Source: CAVSLM01 sp963728895
GTDB taxonomy: Bacteria > Pseudomonadota > Gammaproteobacteria > JBBQDK01
Length of the DNA stretch: 64,000 nt
Assembly (NCBI GenBank): GCA_963728895.1
Contig: CAVSLM010000002.1
Location: 124,001 to 188,000 of the forward strand
Reading direction: 5' to 3'
The notes under the pieces were generated by a model, which worked only from the letters and a program-made list of their open reading frames with translations, searched no databases and was not told where the DNA came from. Made by a program: the position numbers and the translations under genes. This document shows positions 35,255-44,228 of the stretch, piece by piece (the stretch's first letter is position 1; each line of letters opens with the position of its first letter).

Positions 35255-35836
35255 ATGACCGAATACGCCCTCATCCTGCTCAGCACCGTGCTGGTCAACA
35301 ACTTCGTGCTGGTGAAGTTTCTCGGGCTGTGTCCTTTCATGGGCGTGTCGCGCAAACTGGAAACCGCCACCGGCATGGCGCTCGCAACCACCTTCGTGCT
35401 GACGCTTTCATCGGTGTGCAGCTATCTCGCCAACCAGTATCTGCTGGCCCCGCTGGGGCTGGAGTATCTGCGTACCATCACCTTCATACTGGTCATCGCG
35501 GTGGTGGTGCAGTTCACCGAGATGGTGGTACACAAGACCAGTCCACTGCTCTACAACGTGCTGGGCATCTTCCTGCCGCTGATCACCACCAACTGCGCGG
35601 TGCTGGGCGTGGCATTGCTCAACACCCAGCATCAGTACGGGTTTCTGGAATCGGCGGTATACGGCTTCGGCGCCGCGGTGGGCTTCTCGCTGGTGCTGAT
35701 CCTGTTCGCCGCGGTACGCGAGCGGGTGGCGGCCGCCGACGTACCGGTGGCCTTCCGCGGCCCCGCCATCGCGCTGGTGACCGCCGGCCTGATGTCGCTC
35801 GCGTTCATGGGCTTCTCCGGCCTGGTGAAGGGATAA
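35255..35836 (+). CDS. rsxA: Electron transport complex subunit RsxA/RnfA
   Basis: The 193-residue protein has six membrane helices and the conserved NNFVLVKFLGLCPFMGVS near the start. A matching symmetric motif (LITTNCAVLGVALLN) follows, each half providing a cysteine for the membrane 2Fe-2S cluster. It is the first gene of an rsxABCDGE-nth operon. The complex couples ferredoxin/NADH electron transfer to ion pumping or, in E. coli, keeps SoxR reduced. The ATG at 35255 is the start before the first helix. Confidence 0.95.
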   Translation: MTEYALILLSTVLVNNFVLVKFLGLCPFMGVSRKLETATGMALATTFVLTLSSVCSYLANQYLLAPLGLEYLRTITFILVIAVVVQFTEMVVHKTSPLLYNVLGIFLPLITTNCAVLGVALLNTQHQYGFLESAVYGFGAAVGFSLVLILFAAVRERVAAADVPVAFRGPAIALVTAGLMSLAFMGFSGLVKG

Positions 35837-35899
35837 GCTGACGCGCGCCTTGCCTGCCACCATGCATCGCGAATCCCAACTCTCCCGCAAGGTGGCGCC

Positions 35900-36457
35900 A
35901 TGCTGACGGCGGTACTGGCGCTCAGCCTGCTCTCCGCGGCCTTCGGGCTGCTGCTCGGCTACTCCGCCATTCGCTTCCGGGTGGAAGGAGACCCGGTGGT
36001 GGACAAGATCGATTCCCTGCTGCCGCAGACCCAGTGCGGTCAGTGCGGCTTTGCCGGCTGCCGTCCCTATGCCGAGGCCATCGCCCGCGGCGAGGCCGAC
36101 ATCAACCAGTGTCCGCCCGGCGGCGAGGCCGGCATTGCGGCGCTGGCCGACCTGCTGGGCCGCGACCCCAAACCGCTCAACCCGGAACACGGCGTCGCCA
36201 AGCCGAAGCTCGTGGCGCTCATCGACGAGCCGCAGTGCATCGGTTGCACGCTGTGCATCCAGGCCTGTCCGGTGGACGCCATCGTCGGCGCCGCCAAACA
36301 GATGCACACCGTGCTCGCCGAGGAATGCACCGGCTGCGAGCTGTGCGTGGCGCCGTGCCCGGTGGACTGCATCCATATGGTCCCGGTGAAGCAGGATATC
36401 AGCACCTGGAAATGGCCGTTCCCGGCCACCATGGCGCCCCCGGACGAGGCGGCATAG
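35900..36457 (+). CDS. rsxB: Electron transport complex subunit RsxB/RnfB
   Basis: The 185-residue protein has an N-terminal membrane helix, the four-cysteine cluster motif CGQCGFAGCRPYAEAIA, and two ferredoxin-type 4Fe-4S motifs (CIGCTLCIQACP, CTGCELCVAPCP). This is the RnfB subunit that passes electrons from RnfC to the membrane part. It lies 63 bp after rsxA. Confidence 0.95.
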   Translation: MLTAVLALSLLSAAFGLLLGYSAIRFRVEGDPVVDKIDSLLPQTQCGQCGFAGCRPYAEAIARGEADINQCPPGGEAGIAALADLLGRDPKPLNPEHGVAKPKLVALIDEPQCIGCTLCIQACPVDAIVGAAKQMHTVLAEECTGCELCVAPCPVDCIHMVPVKQDISTWKWPFPATMAPPDEAA

Positions 36458-36563
36458 CGCCCGCGCAAGCGCGCCCGGGTTGGCCGCCGGCGCTGGGCAC
36501 GCGCGCGAAGAGCGCCTATCATGCGCGCTTCGCCGCGCCGCGGCCGACGAATCCCGAGCATTG

Positions 36564-38201
36564 ATGCTTCACGACCTGCACAAGCTGTGGCACTTCCACG
36601 GTGGCCTGCGCCTGCCGGGCCACAAGCACGAGTCGACCCGGCACCCGCTTGCGGTCGCGGCCATACCGGAGCGCCTGGTCCTTCCCCTGCACCAGCACAT
36701 CGGGGCACCTGCCGAACCGGTGGTCGAGGTCGGGCAACGGGTCGCCAGGGGCGAGCTCGTGGCGCGCGCCGCGGGCTTCGTCAGCGCACCGGTACATGCC
36801 TCGAGCTCGGGAACCGTCGTGGCGATCGGCGAGCGGGCGATCCCCCACCCTTCCGGTTTCAGCGCGCTCTGCATCGTCATCGATACCGACGGTCGGGATA
36901 CGCCCTGCATGCCAGGTGCCCGACCCGTGGACTATGCCCGGCTCGATCCCAGCGCGCTGCGCAACCGGATCCGCGAGGCCGGTGTGGTGGGTCTGGGCGG
37001 TGCGGGCTTTCCGTCGTTCATCAAGCTCAATCCGGGACCCGGGAAGGCCGTCGAGACGCTGATCCTGAACGGAGCCGAGTGCGAGCCCTACATCAGCTGC
37101 GACGACATGCTGATGCGCGAGCGGGCGCAGGAGGTCCTTGGCGGCATCCGCATCATGCGCCATGCCCTGCAGGCACGGCGTTGCATCATCGGCATCGAGG
37201 ACAACAAGCCACAAGCCGCTGCCGCGCTGCGGGCAGCGCTGAGCCCGGAGGAACGCCCGCTCATCGAAGTGGTCATGGTACCGACGCGTTATCCGGCCGG
37301 CGGCGAGAAGCAGCTGATCCGCGTCCTCACCGGGCGCGAGGTACCCGCCGACGGCCTGCCGCTGGACATCGGCGTGGTGTGCCACAACGTCGCCACCGCG
37401 GCAAGCGTCCATCGCGCCGTCAACTCGGGTGAACCGCTCATCTCGCGCATCGTCACCGTCACCGGCGGCGGGGTGCGCGAGCCGCGCAATCTCGAGGTGC
37501 GCATCGGCACACCGATCAGCGCGCTGATCGCCGAGTGCGGCGGCTACACCGAAGATGCCAGGCGCCTGATCATGGGCGGTCCGATGATGGGTTTCACACT
37601 GCGCACCGACGAGCTGCCGGTGGTCAAGACCACCAACTGCGTGCTGGTGCAGGGCGCCGCAGAGCTTGCCGAGCCCCAGCCCGAGCGCGTATGCATCCGA
37701 TGCGGCGAGTGCGTGCGGGTGTGTCCCGCCAACCTGCTGCCCCAGCAGCTCTATTGGTACGCGCATGCCCGGGACTTCGACAAGGTTCAGGACTACAACC
37801 TGTTCGATTGCATCGAATGCGGCTGCTGCGCCTATGTGTGCCCGAGCCAGATTCCGCTGGTGCAGTACTACCGCTATGCCAAGACCGAGATCTGGGCCCA
37901 GGAGCGCGAGAAGCAGAAGGCCGACCTGGCGCGGCGCCGGCACGAAGCGCGCCTGCAGCGTCTGGAGCATGAGAAGGCCGAGCGCGAGGCGCGCCTGCGC
38001 CAGAAGAAGGCGGCACTGGAGCAGTCCACGACCGGCGGGGCCGACCCCAAGAAGGCTGCCATCCAGGCCGCCCTGCAGCGCGTGCGCGCCAAGCAGGGCG
38101 CAAGCGAGGGCACCGGCGTGAACGACGCAGCGCCGCCATCCGCAGCCGAGCCGCAGTCCCCGGAGGCGGAGCCGCGGCACGGCGACCGCACGGGCTCGTA
38201 G
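36564..38201 (+). CDS. rsxC: Electron transport complex subunit RsxC/RnfC
   Basis: The 545-residue protein has the RnfC N-terminal barrel, a glycine-rich nucleotide/FMN region (VVGLGGAGFPSFIKL) and a SLBB region. Two 4Fe-4S motifs follow (CIRCGECVRVCP, CIECGCCAYVCPSQIP). The C-terminal 75 residues are a Lys/Ala/Glu-rich helix, shorter than the very long repeat tail of the E. coli protein (740 aa). RnfC is the NADH-oxidising entry point of the complex. The ATG at 36564 fits the family start MLHDLHKLWHFHGG. Confidence 0.95.
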   Translation: MLHDLHKLWHFHGGLRLPGHKHESTRHPLAVAAIPERLVLPLHQHIGAPAEPVVEVGQRVARGELVARAAGFVSAPVHASSSGTVVAIGERAIPHPSGFSALCIVIDTDGRDTPCMPGARPVDYARLDPSALRNRIREAGVVGLGGAGFPSFIKLNPGPGKAVETLILNGAECEPYISCDDMLMRERAQEVLGGIRIMRHALQARRCIIGIEDNKPQAAAALRAALSPEERPLIEVVMVPTRYPAGGEKQLIRVLTGREVPADGLPLDIGVVCHNVATAASVHRAVNSGEPLISRIVTVTGGGVREPRNLEVRIGTPISALIAECGGYTEDARRLIMGGPMMGFTLRTDELPVVKTTNCVLVQGAAELAEPQPERVCIRCGECVRVCPANLLPQQLYWYAHARDFDKVQDYNLFDCIECGCCAYVCPSQIPLVQYYRYAKTEIWAQEREKQKADLARRRHEARLQRLEHEKAEREARLRQKKAALEQSTTGGADPKKAAIQAALQRVRAKQGASEGTGVNDAAPPSAAEPQSPEAEPRHGDRTGS

Positions 38202-38218
38202 CCAGGAACCCGCGGCTG

Positions 38219-39253
38219 GTGCGCTTCCCCACCGCGAGTTCCCCGCACACCACCGGCGCGGTGACCGTCGCCGTTGTGATGCGCCGGGTGCTCTATGCGC
38301 TGGTGCCCGGCACCCTGGCCTATACTTGGTACTTCGGCACTGGCGTGCTGCTCAACATCGCCATCGCCTGCGTCGTGGCGCTCGCCGCCGAGGCCGCGGT
38401 GCTGATGGCCCGCGGGCGTGCACCCGCACCCTATCTCAGCGACGGCAGCGCGCTGGTCACCGCCGTCCTGCTGGCACTGGCTCTGCCACCCCTGCTGCCG
38501 TGGTGGGTCACCACCATCGGCACCGCCTTCGCCATCGTGGTCGGCAAGCAGCTCTACGGCGGTCTGGGCTACAACCCCTTCAACCCGGCCATGGCCGGCT
38601 ACGTCATGCTGCTGATCTCATTTCCCCGCGAGATGACCCAGTGGCTCGCCCCGCACATGCTGGCCGGGCACAGCCTCGGCGCGCTCGACACGGTGCGCGC
38701 CACCTTCACCGGTACGCTGCCCCCGGGCCTCGACATCGACAGTCTGACCATGGCCACACCACTCGACACGGTGAAGACCCAGCTCGGTCTCAACCGCACC
38801 ATCACGGAAATCCGCAGCAGCCCGCTGTTCGGCGACTTCGGCGGCCGCGGCTGGGAATGGATCGCCAACTGGTACTTGCTGGGCGGGCTGTGGATGATCT
38901 ACAAGCGCGTGATCAGCTGGCACATTCCCGTGGCGATGCTCGGCACGTTGCTGGCAATGGCGACGCTGTTCTTCCTCATCGACCCGGACGCCCACGCATC
39001 GCCGCCGTTCCACCTCTTCAGCGGTGCGGCCATGCTCGGCGCGTTCTTCATCGCCACCGATCCGGTTTCGGCCAGCACCACGCCGCGCGGGCGGCTGGTC
39101 TACGGCGCGGGTATCGGACTCATCACCTACGTGATCCGAACCTGGGGCGGCTATCCCGACGGCGTGGCGTTCGCCGTGCTGCTCATGAACATGGCCGCGC
39201 CGACCATCGACTACTACACCCAGCCACGGGTGTTCGGGGCCGATCGGCGTTAG
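38219..39253 (+). CDS. rsxD: Electron transport complex subunit RsxD/RnfD
   Basis: The 344-residue protein has about nine membrane helices, the N-terminal ASSPH motif, YNPFNPAMAGYVMLLISFP, and the covalent FMN site SLTMATPLDT with the acceptor threonine. The start is a GTG at 38219, 17 bases after the rsxC stop. The TAG stop is formed by the first bases of a TAGCCCGG repeat that begins a 309-bp element separating rsxD from rsxG. Confidence 0.95.
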   Translation: MRFPTASSPHTTGAVTVAVVMRRVLYALVPGTLAYTWYFGTGVLLNIAIACVVALAAEAAVLMARGRAPAPYLSDGSALVTAVLLALALPPLLPWWVTTIGTAFAIVVGKQLYGGLGYNPFNPAMAGYVMLLISFPREMTQWLAPHMLAGHSLGALDTVRATFTGTLPPGLDIDSLTMATPLDTVKTQLGLNRTITEIRSSPLFGDFGGRGWEWIANWYLLGGLWMIYKRVISWHIPVAMLGTLLAMATLFFLIDPDAHASPPFHLFSGAAMLGAFFIATDPVSASTTPRGRLVYGAGIGLITYVIRTWGGYPDGVAFAVLLMNMAAPTIDYYTQPRVFGADRR

Positions 39254-39559
39254 CCCGGAAAACTCACCAGCATCCCGGGAGCTGGCGGAATTCGCAGCCG
39301 TCCCGGGACTTGGGGAGTTCAAAGACGAAGCCCGGGCGAGCAAGTGACCGCCACGACCGGGATAGGCCGGTGGCGTAAACCGTGTGCCATCATTCGGAGA
39401 TCGTGAAAAAATGCCAGATCTTCCTCCCATGCATTCACTTCCCGGCCAGCGGCGTGAACCGTGTGTCATCGTTAGGAGATCGTGAAGAATGCCAGTTCTT
39501 CCCTACGATCCATTCACCTACTGGCCAGCCGCTGGCCGGCTGGTGAGATTTCCGGGCTA
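39251..39559. mobile_element. 309-bp element with inverted TAGCCCGG ends inside the rsx operon
   Basis: Left end tagcccggaaaactcaccag (39251-39270) and right end ctggtgagatttccgggcta (39540-39559) are inverted repeats matching at 19 of 20 positions. Inside are two tandem 79-bp units (39372-39450 and 39451-39529), each starting ggcgt and ending ggccagc, that differ at a minority of positions. There is no gene inside. It looks like a miniature non-autonomous element or REPIN-type cluster. It occupies essentially the whole rsxD-rsxG gap. Confidence 0.6.
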
Positions 39560-39562
39560 GCA

Positions 39563-40201
39563 ATGGCGCTGCGCCAGACCGTGATCACGGCGCTCATGCT
39601 GACGCTGTTCGCGATGCTGGGCACCGCGCTGGTGGCCGTCACCCATACCGGCACCCGGGCGCGCATTGCCGAAAACGAGCGCGCCGCGCTGCTGCGCAGC
39701 CTGCAGGTGCTGATCCCGCCCGACGCCTACGACAACGACATCTTCGCCGACACCATCTCCGTGCACGATCCGGCCCTGCTCGGGACCACGGGAGAGGTCA
39801 CCGTGTTTCGGGCGCGCAAGGACGGCAAACCGGTGGCGGCGGTAATGAATCCGGTGGCGCCGGACGGTTACGGCGGGGAGATCCGGCTGCTGATCGGCAT
39901 CTATGCCGACGGCACCCTCGCCGGCGTGCGTGTGGTCTCGCATCACGAGACGCCGGGTCTCGGCGATGCCATCGAAGCCAGCCGCTCGGACTGGATCACG
40001 CGCTTCGCCGGGCATTCATTGCACGACCCGCAGCCCGCGGGCTGGAACGTCAAGCGCGACAGCGGCGTTTTCGACCAGTTCACCGGCGCGACCATCACCC
40101 CGCGCGCGGTCGTGCGGGCGATCTACCGCGCTTTGGTATACTTCCAGGAAAATCGCGAACGGCTGTTCGCCGAACCCTCGCAACCGGCGTCCGCCGGCTG
40201 A
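39563..40201 (+). CDS. rsxG: Electron transport complex subunit RsxG/RnfG
   Basis: The 212-residue protein has one N-terminal membrane helix and a periplasmic FMN-binding domain with the attachment motif QFTGATITPRAVV (Thr acceptor). HHETPGLGDAIE is a conserved RnfG segment. I chose the ATG at 39563 because the longer frame upstream (to 39482) is made only of repeat sequence. The ATG is just 3 bases after the repeat element, so its ribosome site must lie in the element's right end. Confidence 0.93.
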   Translation: MALRQTVITALMLTLFAMLGTALVAVTHTGTRARIAENERAALLRSLQVLIPPDAYDNDIFADTISVHDPALLGTTGEVTVFRARKDGKPVAAVMNPVAPDGYGGEIRLLIGIYADGTLAGVRVVSHHETPGLGDAIEASRSDWITRFAGHSLHDPQPAGWNVKRDSGVFDQFTGATITPRAVVRAIYRALVYFQENRERLFAEPSQPASAG

Positions 40202-40250
40202 CTCGGCGGCCCGCATTCCGGGCACAGCCACGCAGCACGTGGAGTACAGC

Positions 40251-40943
40251 ATGGCAGAGCTGCACTATTCCCAGATCGCCCGCAACGGCCTGTGGTCCAA
40301 CAATCCCGGCCTGGTCCAGTTGCTGGGACTGTGTCCGCTGCTTGCCGTGAGCTCCAGCGTGGTGAATGGAGTGGGGCTCGGACTTGCCACCACGCTCGCT
40401 GTCACCTGCTCCAACGTCACCGTCTCGGCAGCGCGCAACCTGGTGCGTCCGGAGATCCGCATTCCCGTGTTCGTGCTGATCATCGCCTGCATCGTCACCG
40501 CCATCGAGCTCGCCATGAACGCCTGGTTCCACGAGCTCTACAACGTCCTCGGCATATTCATTCCGCTGATCGTCACCAATTGTTTCGTGATTGGCCGCGC
40601 CGAGGCCTTCGCGTCCAAGAACAGTGTGCCGCGCGCGACGGTCGACGGTCTGACCAACGGCATGGGCTTCACCCTGGTGCTGATGACGCTCGGCGCATTG
40701 CGCGAGCTGATCGGCCGGGGAACGCTGCTCGCCGGCGCAGACACCATGCTGGGCTCCTGGGCACATGCGCTGACCGTCACCGTGGTGCACGACTACCATG
40801 GCATGCTGCTGGCGATCCTCCCCCCGGGCGCCTTCTTCGGACTCGCCCTGCTGCTCGCCCTCAAGAACGTCATTGATCGCCGCCTCGCCGAACGCGCCAC
40901 CCGCGCCATCCCCAGCGTCGAACCATCCCGCGCCCCCGCCTGA
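40251..40943 (+). CDS. rsxE: Electron transport complex subunit RsxE/RnfE
   Basis: The 230-residue protein is paralogous to RsxA, with six membrane helices and the paired motifs NNPGLVQLLGLCPLLAVSSS and PLIVTNCFVIGRAEAF that supply the cluster cysteines. GGAG lies upstream of the ATG at 40251. It ends 15 bases before nth, matching the E. coli operon order. Confidence 0.95.
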   Translation: MAELHYSQIARNGLWSNNPGLVQLLGLCPLLAVSSSVVNGVGLGLATTLAVTCSNVTVSAARNLVRPEIRIPVFVLIIACIVTAIELAMNAWFHELYNVLGIFIPLIVTNCFVIGRAEAFASKNSVPRATVDGLTNGMGFTLVLMTLGALRELIGRGTLLAGADTMLGSWAHALTVTVVHDYHGMLLAILPPGAFFGLALLLALKNVIDRRLAERATRAIPSVEPSRAPA

Positions 40944-40958
40944 TTGGGTGGGTGGGGG

Positions 40959-41627
40959 ATGAATCGGCAGAAACGGCAGGAGATCTTCTCGCGCCTGCAG
41001 GCGGCGAATCCGGCACCGGCCAGCGAGCTCGTCTACACCACACCGTTCGAGCTGCTGGTGGCGGTCGTGCTCTCGGCGCAGGCCACCGACAAGGGCGTGA
41101 ACAAGGCGACCGCGCGGCTGTTTCAAGTTGCCAACACGCCGCAGGCGCTGGTCGATCTGGGCGTCGAGGGACTCGAAGGCTACATCCGAAGCATCGGCCT
41201 CTATCACAGCAAGGCCAGAAACCTGGTCGCCGCCAGCGCCCTGCTGCTGGAACGTCACCGCGGCGAAGTGCCGGCGGATCGTGCAGCGCTGGAAACGTTG
41301 CCGGGGGTGGGTCGCAAGACGGCCAACGTGATCCTGAACACCGCCTTCGGCGAGTCCACCATCGCGGTGGACACCCACATCTTCCGGGTCGCCAACCGCA
41401 CCGGCATCGCCCCGGGGCGCAATGTGACCGAGGTGGAGAAACGCCTCGTGCGCCTGGTGCCGGAGGAATTCCGGCGGCATGCACATCACTGGCTGATCCT
41501 GCACGGGCGCTACGTGTGTATCGCGCGCCGACCGCGCTGTCCCGAATGCATCATCGCCGATCTCTGCGAGTATCGGCACAAGACCCACGCCGAGCCGCCG
41601 ACCGCGGAGCGTGTTGCTCCCCCGTAG
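40959..41627 (+). CDS. nth: Endonuclease III
   Basis: The 222-residue DNA glycosylase/AP lyase has the helix-hairpin-helix LPGVGRKTANVIL with the catalytic lysine, the catalytic aspartate in AVDTHIFRVANR, and the 4Fe-4S ligands C-x6-C-x2-C-x5-C (CIARRPRCPECIIADLC). It removes oxidised pyrimidines. The ATG at 40959 has GGGGG upstream; a TTG at 40944 is possible. Linkage to rsx is conserved in gammaproteobacteria. Confidence 0.95.
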   Translation: MNRQKRQEIFSRLQAANPAPASELVYTTPFELLVAVVLSAQATDKGVNKATARLFQVANTPQALVDLGVEGLEGYIRSIGLYHSKARNLVAASALLLERHRGEVPADRAALETLPGVGRKTANVILNTAFGESTIAVDTHIFRVANRTGIAPGRNVTEVEKRLVRLVPEEFRRHAHHWLILHGRYVCIARRPRCPECIIADLCEYRHKTHAEPPTAERVAPP

Positions 41628-41647
41628 AGGGTGCAGCGCTTGGCCCT

Positions 41648-41995
41648 GCGCGTCGCCATCGCGCCGCCGGGAGCGGGGCCCCACAAGTCTTGTTCGACCT
41701 GCCGCACACGGCCGCCCGGCCGTGGGAGCGGGGCTGCGCACCGCGATCCTGCGGCGCGCAGCGCGCAGGATTCGAGCTTCTTAGAGAGTAGTCGCGCGGC
41801 CCTGCGGCCGGCATCGCGCCGCCGGGAGCGGCGCTCCCACAAGTCTTGCTTGACCTGACGCGCACGGCGCACCGCCCGTGGAGCGGGGCTGTGCCCCGCG
41901 ATCCTGCGGCGCGCAGCGCCGCAGGATTCGAGCTTCTTAGAAGTATCGCGCGGCCCTGCGGGCCGCGATCGCGCCGCCGGGAGCGACGCTCCCGC
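41648..41995. repeat. Alternating REP-like array
   Basis: Five units alternate in orientation: type A (gcggccctgcgggccgcgat...gggagcg) at about 41648-41695, 41796-41848 and 41949-41995, and type B (gtgggagcggggctgtgcac...) at about 41718-41760 and 41877-41925. Type B resembles a variant of A read on the other strand, so A-B pairs can form long cruciforms. They lie between nth and the IS630 remnant. The rest of the 1.1-kb gap (41628-42724) holds the features listed next and no intact gene. Confidence 0.7.
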
Positions 41996-42040
41996 AAAGG
42001 GGATCTTTCGTTCTCGGGAGGCACATGGTCGCCTGCCGAG

Positions 42041-42160
42041 CTAGTGTACTGTTTCATTCTGTTCGGAACCTGAGCGGCGATTGGCGCGAATGACCTTCTG
42101 CAGGATATCGCGAGCGCTCCTGGTCCGGATGAATCGCCTGGGCCTGGTGTTGTGAATTGG
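42041..42160 (-). pseudogene. IS630-family transposase C-terminal remnant
   Basis: The minus-strand frame ends IHNTRPRRFIRTRSARDILQ followed by KVIRANRRSGSEQNETVH and a stop. The H-N-x-x-P-x-x-F-x-W-like pattern and the spacing are typical of the last 40 residues of IS630-type transposases. Nothing upstream matches the rest of the protein. Confidence 0.5.
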
Positions 42161-42190
42161 CAATGGACTCGTCGAGGCGGTCACCAGCGC

Positions 42191-42402
42191 GTAGGGCGGA
42201 TAAGCGCAGCGCATCCGCCACCCAGTTACCTCTGGTTCAAAATCCAACTCCGCGACGCCCATTGGCTCCCTGTTTCCCCACGACGCCCCATCCCCTTCGC
42301 GACCCCCTCAGCACGCGAAACTCGACGGGAGCGAAACGGCTTCGTGCACTCCTGACGCCGGCCGATCATGAATGGCGGATGCGCTGCGCTTATCCGCCCT
42401 AC
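42191..42402. repeat. Perfect 30-bp inverted repeat pair
   Basis: gtagggcggataagcgcagc... at 42191-42220 is repeated exactly, on the other strand, at 42373-42402. The 152-bp middle has no gene. This motif (TAGGGCGGATAAGCGCAGCG) is a dispersed repeat known in many proteobacteria. Confidence 0.8.
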
Positions 42403-42489
42403 CTCCATTGAAGGCTCAAACGTCTCGTCAAGAGTGCACCACTACACTAGCTTAGTGTAGGTAGCTCCTTCCGGCCCGAATGCCGGCAC

Positions 42490-42535
42490 CGTGGGAGCGG
42501 GGCTGTGCACTGCGATCCCGCGGCGCGCAGCGCCG
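42490..42535. repeat. REP-like unit, type B
   Basis: A single type B unit (gtgggagcggggctgtgcac...) lies 190 bp upstream of the VOC gene. Confidence 0.6.
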
Positions 42536-42724
42536 CCGTGGTTCGGCCCTGGCGAGACATCGAGCGAAGCGCGCATTCCTCGCTGCGCATGGGCTTTGCC
42601 AGCGCCACGCGCGGCTGCTAGCCTGAACACGCGTGGCTCGCGTAGCGTCATCCGTGCCAGCGAAGCGATCGGTTCATCGACCGGGCGGGATGCCCCGCCT
42701 CTGTACCTGCGAAAGGAGCAAGAC

Positions 42725-43111
42725 ATGTCTAGTCCATTCGAGCAACACGGTGCCTTCAGCTGGTGCGAGCTGACCACCAGCGACGTGGAGGCTGCCAAGC
42801 GTTTCTATGGAGAGCTGCTGGGCTGGAACCTCGAGGACATGCCGATGGAGCACATGACCTACACGGTGGTGAAGGCAGGCGACACACCGGTCGGTGGCAT
42901 CATGAGCACACCGCCGCAGGCCCAGGGGGCCCCGCCGCACTGGGGCTGCTACGTCACCGTCCAGGATGTGGATGACAGCGGCCGCAAGGCCGAGTCACTC
43001 GGCGGCAAGGTGGTTCTGGCACCCATGGATATCCCGGGCGTCGGACGGATGTGCATGGTGCAGGACCCGCAGGGCGCGGTGCTGTCCCTGATCACCTACC
43101 TGCAGCGATGA
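42725..43111 (+). CDS. VOC-family (glyoxalase-like) protein
   Basis: The 128-residue protein has paired beta-alpha-beta-beta-beta units of the vicinal-oxygen-chelate fold: FSWCELTTSDVEAAKRFYGE, LLGWNLEDM, GGIMSTPPQA, then the second module ending VQDPQGAVLSLI. Metal ligands and substrate cannot be assigned from sequence alone. A good ribosome site (aaggagc) precedes the ATG at 42725. The stop overlaps the next start (ATGA). Confidence 0.85.
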   Translation: MSSPFEQHGAFSWCELTTSDVEAAKRFYGELLGWNLEDMPMEHMTYTVVKAGDTPVGGIMSTPPQAQGAPPHWGCYVTVQDVDDSGRKAESLGGKVVLAPMDIPGVGRMCMVQDPQGAVLSLITYLQR

Positions 43112-43614
43112 ACGAAAACGCGACGGACCGCCCTGCACTGCACCTGGCGCTCGCGCGTCCCGCCGATGCCGGACGTATCGCCCAGCTCTCGCGCGACCTC
43201 GTGGAAACCGGGTTGGGATGGTCCTGGACGCCGGCGCGGGTGGAGCGCCAGATCCATTGCCGCGACTCGGTGGTGCTCACCGCCCGTCACCTGGGACCCC
43301 TGGTGGGATTCGCCATCATGTTCTTCGGGGACACCCACGCGCACCTCAATCTGTTGGCCGTGAATGCGCCTTATCAGCGCATGGGCATCGGCAGCCGGCT
43401 TATCGCGTGGCTGGAGGAGAGCGCGCGTGTCGCAGGAACCTTCTGCGTGCATCTGGAGGTGCGTGCCGGGAACGCTTGCGCCCGCGCGTTCTATCGCCGG
43501 CTGGGTTATCGCGAGTGCGAATCCCTGCCGGGCTATTACGGCGGGCGGGAGGCGGCGCTGCGTATGATGCGCGACCTGCGTGTGCACCCTGCAGCGCCAC
43601 CCGACGGCGGCTGA
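43108..43614 (+). CDS. GNAT-family N-acetyltransferase
   Basis: The 168-residue protein has the acetyl-CoA-binding motif A of GNATs (LLAVNAPYQRMGIGSRLIAW, Q-R-x-G-I-G) and motif B (NACARAFYRRLGYRE). The layout resembles ribosomal-protein or small-molecule acetyltransferases, but the substrate is unknown. It is translationally coupled to the VOC gene by an ATGA overlap. Confidence 0.85.
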   Translation: MNENATDRPALHLALARPADAGRIAQLSRDLVETGLGWSWTPARVERQIHCRDSVVLTARHLGPLVGFAIMFFGDTHAHLNLLAVNAPYQRMGIGSRLIAWLEESARVAGTFCVHLEVRAGNACARAFYRRLGYRECESLPGYYGGREAALRMMRDLRVHPAAPPDGG

Positions 43615-43681
43615 TCTTTGCCGCGCAGGACCGCGACGCGCGGAAGCGCACTGCGGGCGCTGCCGGCGCAGGAGAACGTCC

Positions 43682-44107
43682 ATGTTCTATGGCCACGATC
43701 GTGACCGCATCCGGCACATCTACTGCCAGGCGTGGAACAAGCACCGCAGCGGCGCTGCGCTCGAACCGCTGGAGCGCATGATCGTCGACACGGTGCTCGA
43801 GCACCCCGAGTACCACGCACTCCTGGAGGATGCGGAGCAGGCGGCCGCCAGCGAGTTCCATCCCGAAGTCGCACAGACAAATCCCTTCTTGCACATGGGG
43901 ATGCACATCGCAATTCAAGAGCAGCTGAGCTCCGGAAACCCGCCCGGTCTGCGCGATGCCTACCGACGTCTCCTCGAGCGCCTGCAGGACCGCCACGACG
44001 TGGAGCACCGCATCATGCACTGCCTGGCCGAAGTGCTCTGGCAGGCACAGCGCGCCGGGCGCGATCCGGACGAGCACGCCTATCTGGAGTGCCTGCACCG
44101 GCTGTGA
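43682..44107 (+). CDS. DUF1841-family protein
   Basis: The 141-residue protein matches DUF1841 (RIRHIYCQAWNKHRSG, HPEYHALLED, NPFLHMGMHIAIQEQLSS). The family is common in beta- and gammaproteobacteria and has no known function. The ATG at 43682 has AGGAGA upstream. It lies 67 bp after the GNAT gene in the same direction and is convergent with ppnP. Confidence 0.85.
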   Translation: MFYGHDRDRIRHIYCQAWNKHRSGAALEPLERMIVDTVLEHPEYHALLEDAEQAAASEFHPEVAQTNPFLHMGMHIAIQEQLSSGNPPGLRDAYRRLLERLQDRHDVEHRIMHCLAEVLWQAQRAGRDPDEHAYLECLHRL

Positions 44108-44164
44108 GGCGCGATGTTCAATGGGGTCCTGTTCAATGGGGTCAGACTCGATTGATCGTGCATC

Positions 44165-44220
44165 GGCAACGCGCGGCCCTGCGGGCCGCAAATCGCGCCA
44201 CCGGGAGCGGCGCTCCCACG
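44165..44220. repeat. REP-like unit between convergent genes
   Basis: A type A unit (gcggccctgcgggccgcaaa...gggagcggcgctcccac) fills the gap between DUF1841 (+) and ppnP (-). Just before it, ttcaatggggtc occurs twice in tandem (around 44118 and 44131). Confidence 0.65.
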
Positions 44221-44228
44221 GGATGCAC

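Noticed and set aside
44118..44158. tggggtcagactcgattga, similar to repeats near REP-associated transposases
   Set aside because: Only a short match; no transposase or paired end is present in the window.
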